From contig CAMDVD010000010.1 in NCBI GenBank assembly GCA_945878115.1, forward strand, positions 1-64,000: a stretch of 64,000 nucleotides of DNA, in the 5' to 3' direction. A program made the position numbers and the translations under genes. Position 1 is the stretch's first letter. Each line of letters begins with the position of its first letter. The notes beneath the pieces are model-generated. The model had not been told where the DNA came from. It did not search any database and worked only from the letters and a program-made list of their open reading frames with translations. This document shows positions 33,577 to 43,929 of the stretch, piece by piece. This DNA comes from Chitinophaga pinensis (GTDB lineage Bacteria > Bacteroidota > Bacteroidia > Chitinophagales > Chitinophagaceae).

Positions 33577-35176
33577 TTACGTAGTAATAGGCTCTGGATG
33601 TACTGGTGCAATGGCGGCACAAACACTTGTTGAATCAGGTGTTCATGTTACATTACTTGATGCAGGTGCAGATGAAAGTAAGTATTCTTCCATTATCCCA
33701 GACAAGGATTATTTAAGTATTCGTAAAACAGAACAAGAACAATATCGCTATCTAATAGGTGATGCAGGCGAAGGTATTGCATGGGGTGGTATCAAAACAG
33801 GTGAACATTTGACTCCATCTCGCAAACATATTTTAAAATGGGTTGATGATTTATTACCGATAGAGTCGCAAACATTTTTCCCAATGGAAAGCCTTGCCTA
33901 TGGTGGCTTAGGTTGTGCTTGGGGTTTAGGCTGTTGTCAATTTTCAGATGTAGAGTTACAAGCAGTTGGGCTAAATAAATCGGCCATGCAAACTGCCTAT
34001 AACACCATTGCTAAACGCATTGGCATTTGTGGTGCCCAAGATGATGCTTCACCATATACTATCGGAGAGCTAAAGGATTTTCAAACAGCTCCAGTGATGG
34101 ACAGGAATCATAGCCTTTTATATCAAAACTATCAACAGAAAAAAAAATCATTTTCAAAACATGGTTTCTATATGGGAAGACCCGCTTTGGCTTTGCTCAC
34201 ACAATCTCAAGAAAATAGAAAAGCATACGCTTACAAGGATATGGATTTTTATTCCGATAATGATGAAAGTGCATACCGCCCATGGATAACTATCAACAAA
34301 CTAAAAAAAGAAAATAATTTCCAATATATCAATGGCTTACTGTTCATCAAATTTAAAGAACAGACAGACCACATAGATATTCATTGTCTGGAAATAGAAA
34401 CAAATACACCCAAAATATTTCATTGCAAAAAACTAATTCTTGCAACTGGAGTTTTAGGAAGTGCTCGTATTGTTTTACGCTCCTTTGAAGAACAGCATAA
34501 AACCCTTCCCATTTTAACGAATGCCTATTCCTATATACCTTGTGTGCAACCAGCTATGTTTGGCAAGGAAGCAGAAAAACACAAATTAGGTTTTGCGCAA
34601 CTATCTATATTTCATGACGAAAATGGAGACAATATGGATGTTGCGATGGGCTCTATTTATAGCTATCAATCCCTTATGTTATTCCGGATTATCAAAGAAG
34701 CCCCGTTGAATTTTGCGGATGCCCGTATTATTATGCGTTATTTAATGTCCGGTATTTTAATCATGGGCTTACACCATCCCGAAAATAAAAGTGCTACAAA
34801 GTATGTAGAATTAATACACGATATGAATGCAATTACTGGAGACAAATTGAAAATTAATTATGTATTAGATGACTTAGAAAAAAATAAAATATCCGCACGT
34901 GAAAAAAAATTCAAATCTCGTTTGCGAGCATTAGGCGCATATGCCATTAAAAGTATTAATCCCGGTTCTGGTTCAAGCATTCATTATGCTGGATCTTTGC
35001 CAATGGATACATCAGGAAATTTATTCACTACACTCCCAAATGGCAAATTAGCAGGTACAAAAAATATATTCATTGCAGATGGATCTGGCTTTAATTATTT
35101 ACCCGCTAAAAGTCTTACGTGGTCTCTTATGGCGAATGCACATTTAACCGCATTAAACTCCCTTAAAAATGAATAA
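33563..35176 (+). CDS. GMC-family FAD-dependent oxidoreductase
   Basis: The 537-residue enzyme has an N-terminal dinucleotide fold (DYVVIGSGCTGAMAAQTLVE, residues 5-24, then VTLLDAG). The middle is family-specific, including GGLGCAWGLGCC, and the C-terminal GMC half has LILATGVLGSARIVLRSFEE and NIFIADGSGFNYLPAKSLTW. A His in SSIHYAGSLPMD is in the place of the GMC catalytic His. The substrate, likely an alcohol on a sugar or lipid, is unknown. It overlaps the downstream SDR start by 8 bp. Confidence 0.85.
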   Translation: MEILDYVVIGSGCTGAMAAQTLVESGVHVTLLDAGADESKYSSIIPDKDYLSIRKTEQEQYRYLIGDAGEGIAWGGIKTGEHLTPSRKHILKWVDDLLPIESQTFFPMESLAYGGLGCAWGLGCCQFSDVELQAVGLNKSAMQTAYNTIAKRIGICGAQDDASPYTIGELKDFQTAPVMDRNHSLLYQNYQQKKKSFSKHGFYMGRPALALLTQSQENRKAYAYKDMDFYSDNDESAYRPWITINKLKKENNFQYINGLLFIKFKEQTDHIDIHCLEIETNTPKIFHCKKLILATGVLGSARIVLRSFEEQHKTLPILTNAYSYIPCVQPAMFGKEAEKHKLGFAQLSIFHDENGDNMDVAMGSIYSYQSLMLFRIIKEAPLNFADARIIMRYLMSGILIMGLHHPENKSATKYVELIHDMNAITGDKLKINYVLDDLEKNKISAREKKFKSRLRALGAYAIKSINPGSGSSIHYAGSLPMDTSGNLFTTLPNGKLAGTKNIFIADGSGFNYLPAKSLTWSLMANAHLTALNSLKNE

Positions 35177-36029
35177 AACAATTATCATTACAGGTGCAGG
35201 AGGTTTTATCGGAGCATGCTTAGTAAATCATTTTCTATCTTCGGGTTGGAAAATTAAAGCCCTTGTACATCGACTGCCAACGACTGGTCTACCGAATGTT
35301 GAATATATTACCTACAACATGATGCAAACACCAAATGAAAGTATCTTTCAAGAAGTGGATGCCCTTATTCATTGCGCTTATGTAAGATTTGAAAAAAATA
35401 AGCATGCAGATGAAATAAATTGTAATGGAACAAAAACACTGATTGAACTTTGCAGAAAGAGTCAAATCAAAATGATATTTTTATCTTCCTTATCCGCGCA
35501 CGAAAATGCGCAATCTCATTATGGTAGAAGTAAATTACAATGTGAAAAATTATTTGATCTGCAACAAGAAGTAGTATTAAAAACAGGTTTAGTAATTGGC
35601 AAAAAAGGTTTGTTCGGCGAAATGTTATACCGAATGAATCATTCCCGTTTCTTTCCTTTGCTTGATGGAGGAAAACAAAAGGTACAATCCATTTTTATGG
35701 AAGATTTATTCTCTATTCTCGATGTCATTCTATCCAGAAACTTATCTGGCAAATATTGTATTGCAGAACCAAATCCAATTACTTTAAAAGAATTTTATTC
35801 CGAACTTGCAAATCAATTACATAAAAAAATTACATTTGTTTCTATTCCTTTGCAATGGATGTATGTAGTATGTAGATTATTGGAAAAATTGAATATCAAA
35901 TTCCCAGTAACATCTGACAATCTGTTGGGGTTAAAACAAATGACCACCTTTGAGACCAAGGAAGATTTATTGAAATTTGGAATAACTATTAAAAATTATA
36001 AAGAGAGTTTTCAATCATTATTAAAATAA
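35169..36029 (+). CDS. NAD(P)-dependent epimerase/dehydratase (extended SDR)
   Basis: The 286-residue protein has the nucleotide-binding TGAGGFIGACLVNHF (residues 8-22) and the active-site Ser and Tyr-x-x-x-Lys (FLSSLSAHENAQSHYGRSKL, about 106-125). It also has TGLVIGKKGLFG and a C-terminal region ending EDLLKFGITIKNYKESFQSL. It is probably a nucleotide-sugar or lipid-linked sugar reductase or epimerase. It is tightly coupled to the GMC gene, and the methyltransferase follows. Confidence 0.88.
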   Translation: MNKTIIITGAGGFIGACLVNHFLSSGWKIKALVHRLPTTGLPNVEYITYNMMQTPNESIFQEVDALIHCAYVRFEKNKHADEINCNGTKTLIELCRKSQIKMIFLSSLSAHENAQSHYGRSKLQCEKLFDLQQEVVLKTGLVIGKKGLFGEMLYRMNHSRFFPLLDGGKQKVQSIFMEDLFSILDVILSRNLSGKYCIAEPNPITLKEFYSELANQLHKKITFVSIPLQWMYVVCRLLEKLNIKFPVTSDNLLGLKQMTTFETKEDLLKFGITIKNYKESFQSLLK

Positions 36030-36065
36030 TAAAAGATATCATTATTTATAAAAATTAGAGATTTT

Positions 36066-36840
36066 TTGAAAGAGCCAAGGCTTGCTGGAAAAGATCCAGA
36101 TAGCGATGAAATGCTTGTTGTACATAGCAAAATATTATATGAAAAACCTATGATACGTGAAGTTTTTGAGAAATTTTATGATACTTGTATTGCATTGGAT
36201 AATCAATATTTTGGCAATAGCAAAGAACAAAGAATAGAAATTGGTGCTAGTGTAAGTTTTTTTTCAAAAAAATACCCTCAAATTATTTCTACGGATATCA
36301 AACATGCCGACAATTTGGATATGGTAGTGGACGCGCAAAATATGCCTTTTGAAAATAATACTATTCGAGCAATTTATGGTATCAATTGTTTCCATCATTT
36401 ACCCAACCCCAATCTTTTCTTTAAAGAATTGGAACGCACTTTAGATATAGGCTGTGCTTGTATTTTAATTGACCCCTATTATGGTTTTACGTCTAGACGA
36501 TTTTACAAAAAAATATTTAACTCCGAAATTTTTGATATGGATCAAAAAGAATGGGTCAATGAATCACTTGGGTTTATGAATGGTGCGAATCAAGCACTTT
36601 CCTATATTGTGTTTCAACGAGATAAAAAAAAAATGGGAAAGCATGTATCCAAACTTAGAAATTGTACTACAAAAACCGCTCAATAATTATTTGCAGTATT
36701 TATTCGCTGGAGGATTAAATTTCAGACAATTACTTCCTTCCTTTTTTTCTCCAATTATTAAATTTTTTGAATTTATCTTTATTCCGATTCGTTCTGTTTT
36801 TACATTGCATCTTATTATCGTGATTCGCAAGAAAAAATAA
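36066..36840 (+). pseudogene. SAM-dependent methyltransferase with an A10-run frameshift
   Basis: The frame starts at TTG 36066 (KEPRLAGKDPDSDEML). It encodes a class I fold: IEIGASVSFFSKKYP (motif I-like), a DAQNMPFENNTIRAIYGINC block and FHHLPNPNLFFKELERTL. At an A10 run (36624-36633) the frame drifts. With nine A residues the chain would continue KKKWESMYPNLEIVLQKPLN and end at 36840 with a basic, hydrophobic tail (FIFIPIRSVFTLHLIIVIRK). The total of 775 nt is one base too many. As written, the product ends at 36686. Slippage on the A-run could restore the frame. Confidence 0.75.
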
Positions 36841-37043
36841 ATTGAAATCTAGTGCTGTATTCTATCAATTTTTCATCGTAGCTAACTAATCCAATTTTAT
36901 TTCTAGATAAAATGCAATTTGATGGAGATGCAAAGATGACAGTACAAATTGATTGATGATTCCAATGAATGCAATTTGGATGGGAAGATGTAATTTACAC
37001 CGATTCAATATTCATCTATACATAATATCGATATACATTCCAC

Positions 37044-38525
37044 ATGCGTAAATTTTTAGTTTCGGCACTTTTATTAACTCTTGTTTCTTTCACTTATTTT
37101 GAAACACGTCAACAATTATTATATGAACAATTAGAATTGTTTGGCGATTTTTTTACCGAATTAGATAAGAATTATGTAGACACAGTTGATATACAGAATC
37201 TAATGAAAGCGACCATGAAAAAAACTGTTGCAGAATTAGATTCCTATTCGGGATATTATGATAAAATAGAAAATGACAAAAGAAATAATGACTGGAAGGG
37301 CATTCTGTTTGCTGGTATTGGTTCTAGTATTAATCCTTCAGATAGTGGTGCAACCATTGCATACCCATATACTGATATGCCAGCTATGAAAGCGGGATTA
37401 CGTACCGGTGATTTGATTCTTGAAATAAATAATAAAAATGTACAACATATAGTTTTCGACTCTATTATAAAACAATTGAAAGGTAATGAAGGCGATAGTT
37501 TGCAGTTAATGATTCAAAGACCTAATGTAAACCAAAAGTTGAACTTCATTATGGTTAGAAAAACTATCGTTCAAAATACAGTTCCACTCTATTTCATGGA
37601 AAACGACAGTACAGGCTATATTCAATTGAGCCAATTTTTACGTGGAACTTCCATCCAATTTAAGAAAATATTTAGCGAGTTAAAATCAAGCGGCATGCAA
37701 CGATTGATACTTGATCTAAGAGGTAATATTGGTGGATTGGTTGACGAATGCACTTCTACCGTAAGTACCTTCTTACCACTCAACACTTTAGTTTGTAGTT
37801 TAAAAATGAAAGATAGTACGCAAAATTATGCTTATAGAACAACAGAAGTTCCAATAGATACTATAATGCCAATCATAGCCTTGATAGATAAAAAAACTAT
37901 TTCCTCTGGAGAAATTTTCTCTGGTTGTTTGCAAGATCACCATAGAGCGATTCTTGCTGGCGAAACAACATTTGGCAAAGGATTAGTACAAACAACACAT
38001 ATTCTCAAAAATGGATCTTGTTTGTATATTACTTCAGCACATTATTACACACCTTCAGGAAAATACATTGGTAAAAAAGGAGTTGATCCAGATATTAAGT
38101 GCAATACAAAAGATAGCATTCCTAATCTTGTTCAGGCAATTATCCAATCGCAAATTATTGTACATTATTGTATCCAATATAGAAGTTTACAATCTGAAAA
38201 ATATCCTACAGACAAGAATAGTTTTTATAGTTCTTTTAATTCCTTTTATGCATCAAAATTAAAATCCATTCATTTGCCGGAAGAAGATTATTTACCAAAA
38301 CTTTCTGCATTTAATGCAACAGAAAATCTAAAAAAAGAAATTACATCCTACAAAAAGCAATTACCTCTCAGATTCAAAAACGAAATTCAAATAGAATTAA
38401 AAAAGGAACTTCTCAAACAAAATTATCAGTATACTGAAGCAGGAAAACTCAACTTTGAACATTCTGCTGTTTATTCTTTTCTAGAGAAAAAGGGCTGGGT
38501 CAACTCTAAAGTGAAATTTAAATAA
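37044..38525 (+). CDS. S41 family peptidase (C-terminal processing protease type)
   Basis: The 493-residue secreted serine protease has a signal peptide (FLVSALLLTLVSFTYFE, residues 4-20) and a PDZ domain (about 88-165, with FAGIGSSI and MKAGLRTGDLILEINNK). The catalytic core is LILDLRGNIGGLVDEC (about 221-236), Ser287 in KKTISSGEIF and Lys312 in FGKGLVQ. The C-terminal 130 residues are helical and charged, as in Bacteroidota carboxyl-terminal proteases. It is periplasmic. It is last of the one-strand run, separated by a 203-bp gap from the methyltransferase. Confidence 0.93.
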   Translation: MRKFLVSALLLTLVSFTYFETRQQLLYEQLELFGDFFTELDKNYVDTVDIQNLMKATMKKTVAELDSYSGYYDKIENDKRNNDWKGILFAGIGSSINPSDSGATIAYPYTDMPAMKAGLRTGDLILEINNKNVQHIVFDSIIKQLKGNEGDSLQLMIQRPNVNQKLNFIMVRKTIVQNTVPLYFMENDSTGYIQLSQFLRGTSIQFKKIFSELKSSGMQRLILDLRGNIGGLVDECTSTVSTFLPLNTLVCSLKMKDSTQNYAYRTTEVPIDTIMPIIALIDKKTISSGEIFSGCLQDHHRAILAGETTFGKGLVQTTHILKNGSCLYITSAHYYTPSGKYIGKKGVDPDIKCNTKDSIPNLVQAIIQSQIIVHYCIQYRSLQSEKYPTDKNSFYSSFNSFYASKLKSIHLPEEDYLPKLSAFNATENLKKEITSYKKQLPLRFKNEIQIELKKELLKQNYQYTEAGKLNFEHSAVYSFLEKKGWVNSKVKFK

Positions 38526-38738
38526 GAACTACTTTCCATTGAATATCTTCAGCAAACACGAGGAAATTCACGCCAGAATATAATATTAGGCAAATTATTA
38601 TTCTGTAAAAATGGTCTAGAATAATCGGTTGCTGATTATAATTTTCCGCTGCAATTCCAGTCTGCATAATTAAATAGAGCCTAAATATAGTGAGCTCAAA
38701 AACTACATTTCACATTTGATAAAATCTTCAAAGATTAA

Positions 38739-41099
38739 CTATTTAAATGCCTTTGCTCCTTCATAAGAGGCATGTAAATTATTTTTTAGTAGTTGATTAT
38801 TTGGATTAATTTTCAATCCTTTTTCACCAGCCTCAATCGCCTTATCCCATTCAGACAACATATTATACGCGGCGCAAATATTATTATAGGCCGCATCATT
38901 AGGTCCTTTTTGTAGTATTTTCTCAGCTACTTCAATACACTGTCTATATTGCTTCATATTAAAATACTCCAAACTTAAATTGATATAATTGTCTACTGTC
39001 GGATTTTGTTGTATTAAATTTTGAAGTTTTGTCCCTTTACTTTTTCTATTAAAAGCATCCGTTAAGTTATTTTTTGCTAGTTGATTATTTGGATCCATTT
39101 GTGTAGCTTTTTGCCCAGCAATAATTGCTGCATCATAATTGCCAAGGATATTATTAGCGGAACAGATATTATTATAGGCTTCCGCAAAATTAGGTTTAAT
39201 TTGAAGGGCTTTTTCACAAGCTATAATACACTTTTCAAATTCGTTCTGATTATAATAGGTTAAACTTAAATCTAAATATTTTTCAGCAGTAGGTGCTTTC
39301 AATATCTCATCTTCTTGCATATCCGTTTCACTTTTTCTTAATCTACTTGCCACCAAAAATCTAGTTGCTTCTGCGTCACCTGGTACTATTTCTAATGTCT
39401 TTTGTGCAAGTTCTCCTAACTTATCCCATTGTTTTGTGTTCTGATAAATTGAACACAATAAACTTCTGGAGTATATATATCCAGGCATTATTTCCAGACT
39501 TCGTTTTAATAAATTAATGGCTTCAGCGGTGTGTGAGCGACTATTCAGAAATTTAGCATAATGATAATATGGCGTAGGAAAGGAAGGTCCAATTTCAAGA
39601 GCCTTTTTAAAGTGAAATTCCGCTTTCACATCATCATGCAAAAATGCTTTAACAACCCCCAAATTCGTATTAACTGCCCAATACCAAGACTTCATATTGT
39701 AGGACATCGTAAAATACTTATCTGCCTCCTTGTAGTTATTTGCTCTTAAAAAAGTAAGTCCATAATTCATTAATCCTCTGGCATTTTTAGGACTTTTTAT
39801 AGTAACATCTTGCCACAAAGTAGAATCAGATTTCCATACTTCATTTCGTTGGGTAGTACCATAAGAATATCCACACAAAACTAAAAAGACAACTACCATT
39901 AAACCGCGTTCATACTGCTTAATTTCCACAATATTTTTCGTTAAATTTTCAAATAGTATACAAAGAGACCAACAGACGCTAATTACCAAACCCACATAAG
40001 GATAGAAAATACGATGGTCATTTAACACTTCGGTGAGTGGAATAATACTAGAAGTCGGAATTAGTGCAATAAAAAACCAGAGTATGCCAAATGAAACCGG
40101 TCTCCATTTAGCAATTTTGGATGTCTTGTAGGCAATAAAAAGCATAGCGAATATAAATGCACTCCCAACCAAAAGTCTAATATCCCAAGGGCTTTCCAAG
40201 AGAGCCCAATCTGTATCAGCGCTTAGTTCGAGAGGCAAAAATAAAGTAATAAAATAATGAAGAATGACAAAGGGTTGAGTCATCAAGTATTGCCATCTTG
40301 AAATATCACCTACATAAAAAGTGTCTGGCTTCATTTTCTCTGTGATGGCGTAAATGATGCCGCAAAAAATAAATGCAGGAATAATTGATTTAAGGATGGG
40401 CAACATCAAATGTCTATTTTCCTTTTTAAAAAAGGCGGGAATACTCAGTTGATATTCAAATAGTAGAACATAAAAGAAGAATAATGGCGCAAACATTACA
40501 GCAGTAGGTTTCGCTAATCCGCCTATTGCAATGGGCAATAAATACAAGTAAGTCTTTTTGGATAATGGTGAATATTGATATAATACAAAACTTAGAATTA
40601 CAAAAAAAGTCGATTGCAAATCTGAACGCGCGATGACATAATTAATCGTTTCTGCATTTGCAGGATGTAATAAATACCAAGCAACGGCAATAGCAGCCAC
40701 GTAAAAATTCCACTTACCTGGATAGGCTAAATTAAAAATTTTTGACATGAAGTAAAACATCAATATTCCTTGCAACAGAAAAAGTATAAATGAGGAAAGA
40801 TGAAAATAAAATAAATCAAATCCATTCCCCATCCAGTAATCTAATGCAAGCGAACTACTAACGATTGGACGATACTGCTGATTAATCGGAATTGTACTAA
40901 AAGTCGTAGCATCCTTAAAAAATAAAGGGATATTATTTATACTCCGAATAAATAAATTATTTTCTACGGTATGGGAATCATCAAAGTGAAATGCATTCTG
41001 GAAGTGATTTCGATAGGTAAAAGTTACACTACAAATAAGTAAAATAAAAAAAATAGGGGTTCTCCATTTTAATAAAGCATTATGCATCTTCTCATTCAT
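38739..41099 (-). CDS. GT-C-like integral membrane glycosyltransferase with C-terminal TPRs, copy 1
   Basis: The 786-residue protein has about 10-13 membrane helices in the first 430 residues. The early periplasmic loop has FHFDDSHTVENN (about residues 36-47), the acidic pair expected of GT-C enzymes of the TMTC/O-mannosyltransferase type, and INQQYRPIVSSSLALDYWM follows. The C-terminal 350 residues are TPR units (YKEADKYFTMSYNM, AEFHFKKALEIGPSFPTPYY and more). It is likely a polyprenyl-phosphate-sugar-dependent protein or glycan glycosyltransferase. Copy 2 lies 188 bp upstream. Confidence 0.85.
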   Translation of the reverse strand: MNEKMHNALLKWRTPIFFILLICSVTFTYRNHFQNAFHFDDSHTVENNLFIRSINNIPLFFKDATTFSTIPINQQYRPIVSSSLALDYWMGNGFDLFYFHLSSFILFLLQGILMFYFMSKIFNLAYPGKWNFYVAAIAVAWYLLHPANAETINYVIARSDLQSTFFVILSFVLYQYSPLSKKTYLYLLPIAIGGLAKPTAVMFAPLFFFYVLLFEYQLSIPAFFKKENRHLMLPILKSIIPAFIFCGIIYAITEKMKPDTFYVGDISRWQYLMTQPFVILHYFITLFLPLELSADTDWALLESPWDIRLLVGSAFIFAMLFIAYKTSKIAKWRPVSFGILWFFIALIPTSSIIPLTEVLNDHRIFYPYVGLVISVCWSLCILFENLTKNIVEIKQYERGLMVVVFLVLCGYSYGTTQRNEVWKSDSTLWQDVTIKSPKNARGLMNYGLTFLRANNYKEADKYFTMSYNMKSWYWAVNTNLGVVKAFLHDDVKAEFHFKKALEIGPSFPTPYYHYAKFLNSRSHTAEAINLLKRSLEIMPGYIYSRSLLCSIYQNTKQWDKLGELAQKTLEIVPGDAEATRFLVASRLRKSETDMQEDEILKAPTAEKYLDLSLTYYNQNEFEKCIIACEKALQIKPNFAEAYNNICSANNILGNYDAAIIAGQKATQMDPNNQLAKNNLTDAFNRKSKGTKLQNLIQQNPTVDNYINLSLEYFNMKQYRQCIEVAEKILQKGPNDAAYNNICAAYNMLSEWDKAIEAGEKGLKINPNNQLLKNNLHASYEGAKAFK

Positions 41100-41287
41100 A
41101 TATATATTATTTTAATTGAGCGTAAATGTAACATATTAGTCCATAAAACAAAAACCCGAATCCGCTAATGATAGGAATTCTATTAAAAATTATTAAAAAA
41201 AATCCCATCTCAAAATAGCAAAAGCCTTGTAAAATACACTCATTGGACTTTTAATATTTGAATATTCTATTTCTATAATGATCATTT

Positions 41288-43648
41288 CTACTTAAATGCT
41301 TTTGCCCCTTCATAAGAAGCATGTAAATTATTTTTTAGTAATTGATTATTTGGATTAATTTTCAATCCTGCTTCACCAGCCTCAATCGCCTTATCCCATT
41401 CAGACAACATATTATGTGCAGCGCAAATATTATTATAGGCCGCATCACTAGCTCCTTTTTGAAGTATCTTCTCTGCTACATCAATACACTGTCTATATTG
41501 CTTCATATTAAAATACGCCAAACTTAAACTTAAATAATTATCTAAAGATGGGGTTTGTTGTATTGCATAAAGCAGTCTAGTTACTTTATCTTTTCTATTA
41601 AAAGCATCAGCTAAGTTATTTTTTGCTAGTTGATTATTTGGATCTAATTGTGTAGCTTTTTGTCCAGCAATAATTGCTGCATCATAATTGCCAAGCATAT
41701 TATTTGCAGAACAAATATTATTATAAGCCTCCGGATAATTAGGTTTAATTTGAATGGCCTTTTCACAAGCTGAAATGCACTTTTTAAATTCGCTCTGATT
41801 ATAGTAGGATAAGCTCAAATCTAAATACTTTTCTGCAGTAGGTGCTTTCATTATCTCATCCTCTTTTATATCTGTTTCACTTTTTCTTAATCTACTAGCT
41901 TCCAAAAATTTAGTTGCTTCTGGATCACCTGGCACAATTTCCAATGTCTTTTGTGCAAGTTCTCCCAACTTATCCCATTGTTTTGTATTTTGATAAATTG
42001 CACATAATAAACTTCTGGAGTAAATATATCCAGGCATTATTTCCAAACTTCGTTTTAATAAATTAATGGCTTCCGCTGTGTGTGAGCGACTATTCAGAAA
42101 TTTTGCATAATGATAATGTGGCGTTGGGAAGGTAGGCCCAATTTCAATAGACTTTTTAAAGTAAAATTCAGCATTCACATCATCATGCAAAAATGCCTTA
42201 ACAACACCCATATTCGTGTTAATTGCCCAATACTGAGACCTCATATTGTAGGACATCGTAAAATACTTTTCCGCCTCCTTGTAGTTATTTGCTCTCAAAA
42301 AAGTAAGTCCATAATTCATTAATCCTCTAGAATTTTTAGGGCTTTTTATTGTAACATCTTGCCACAAAGTAGATTCAGATTTCCATATTAGATTTCGTTG
42401 TGTAGTACCAAAAGCGTATCCACATAAAATGACCAGAACCAATACCAAAATCGAACGCTCGAACTGTTTAATTTCTGCAATATTTTTCGTCAGATTTTCA
42501 AATAGTATGCAAAGAGCCCAACATACACTAATGACCATCCCTACATAAGGGTAGAAAATACGATGATCATTTAATACTTCCGAAAGAGGAATAATACTAG
42601 AAGTCGGAATTAGTGCAATAAAAAACCAGAGTATCCCAAAAGAAACTGGTCGCCATTTAGCGATTTGGGATGTCTTGTAGGCAATAAAAAGCATAGCGAG
42701 TATAAATGCGCTCCCAACAAATAGTCTAATATCCCAAGGGCTTTCCAAGAGTGCCCAATCTGTATCAGCGCTTAATTCTAGAGGCAAAAATAAAGTGACA
42801 AAATAATGAAGAATGACAAAAGGTTGAGTCATCAGATATTGCCATCTTGAAATATCACCTACATAAAAAGTGTCTGGCTTCATTTTCTCTGTGATGGCGT
42901 ATATGATACCACAAAAAACAAATGCAGGAATAATAGATTTAAGAATGGGGAATATCAAATGTCTATTTTCCTTTTTAAAAAAGGCGGGAATACTTAGTTG
43001 ATATTCAAAAAGTAGAACATAAAAGAAGAATAATGGCGCAAACATTACAGCAGTAGGTTTCGCTAATCCGCCAATTGCTATGGGCAATAAATATAAGTAG
43101 GTCTTTTTACATAATGGTGAATATTGATATAATACAAAACCTAGAATTACAAAAAAAGTCGATTGCAAATCTGAACGCGCGATGATATAATTAATCGTTT
43201 CTGCATTTGCAGGATGTAATAAATACCAAGCAACAGCAATAGCAGCCACGTAAAAATTCCACTTCCCGGGATAAGTTAAATTAAAAAATTTTGACATGAA
43301 GTAAAACATCAATATTCCTTGTAATAGAAAAAGAATAAATGAAGAAAGATGAAAATAAAATAAATCAAATCCATTCCCCATCCAGTAATCTAACGCAAGC
43401 GAACTACTAACGACTGGACGATACTGCTGATTAATCGGAATTGTACTAAAAGTTGTTGCATCCTTAAAAAACAAAGGAATATTTTTTATACTCCGAATAA
43501 ATACATTATTCTCTATAGTATGAGAATCATCGAAATGAAAAGAATTATGGAAGTGATTTCGATAGGTAAAAGTTACACTACAAATGAGCAAAAGAAAAAA
43601 AATTGGTATTCGCCATTTCAATAATGTACTATGGATTTTCTGATTCAT
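41288..43648 (-). CDS. GT-C-like integral membrane glycosyltransferase with C-terminal TPRs, copy 2
   Basis: It has exactly the same length (786 codons) and architecture as the gene at 38739-41099 and differs by scattered substitutions over the whole chain (for example FHFDDSHTIENN against FHFDDSHTVENN). The first bases upstream of both starts (ATATATATTATTTTA.TTGAGCG) are also shared, so the duplicated unit included the promoter region. Both frames are intact, which argues that both are kept under selection. No mobile-element sequence lies between them. A GT-C role is supported by the DD motif and helices, not by a named family hit. Confidence 0.85.
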   Translation of the reverse strand: MNQKIHSTLLKWRIPIFFLLLICSVTFTYRNHFHNSFHFDDSHTIENNVFIRSIKNIPLFFKDATTFSTIPINQQYRPVVSSSLALDYWMGNGFDLFYFHLSSFILFLLQGILMFYFMSKFFNLTYPGKWNFYVAAIAVAWYLLHPANAETINYIIARSDLQSTFFVILGFVLYQYSPLCKKTYLYLLPIAIGGLAKPTAVMFAPLFFFYVLLFEYQLSIPAFFKKENRHLIFPILKSIIPAFVFCGIIYAITEKMKPDTFYVGDISRWQYLMTQPFVILHYFVTLFLPLELSADTDWALLESPWDIRLFVGSAFILAMLFIAYKTSQIAKWRPVSFGILWFFIALIPTSSIIPLSEVLNDHRIFYPYVGMVISVCWALCILFENLTKNIAEIKQFERSILVLVLVILCGYAFGTTQRNLIWKSESTLWQDVTIKSPKNSRGLMNYGLTFLRANNYKEAEKYFTMSYNMRSQYWAINTNMGVVKAFLHDDVNAEFYFKKSIEIGPTFPTPHYHYAKFLNSRSHTAEAINLLKRSLEIMPGYIYSRSLLCAIYQNTKQWDKLGELAQKTLEIVPGDPEATKFLEASRLRKSETDIKEDEIMKAPTAEKYLDLSLSYYNQSEFKKCISACEKAIQIKPNYPEAYNNICSANNMLGNYDAAIIAGQKATQLDPNNQLAKNNLADAFNRKDKVTRLLYAIQQTPSLDNYLSLSLAYFNMKQYRQCIDVAEKILQKGASDAAYNNICAAHNMLSEWDKAIEAGEAGLKINPNNQLLKNNLHASYEGAKAFK

Positions 43649-43929
43649 ATATATATTATTTTAGTTGAGCGCAAAAATAATATACCGTCCAAAAAAAAAT
43701 AAATTGAAAATGTTAAGCAATTTTAAATTATTTGCATTCAGGTAAACAGTCCCATTTTAATTTCCATCGCGTGACAAATAATCCTATAAAATCTGCAAAA
43801 TTTACTTAAAATACATTGCCGTACATACCCAAGTAAGTCCGCCTGTTTGCTATAGAATATTTATAAAAAGAATTCCCTTTCTACAAGATGTATCGAAAAA
43901 CCCCTATATTTAGAACCAAATTTTAAAAG

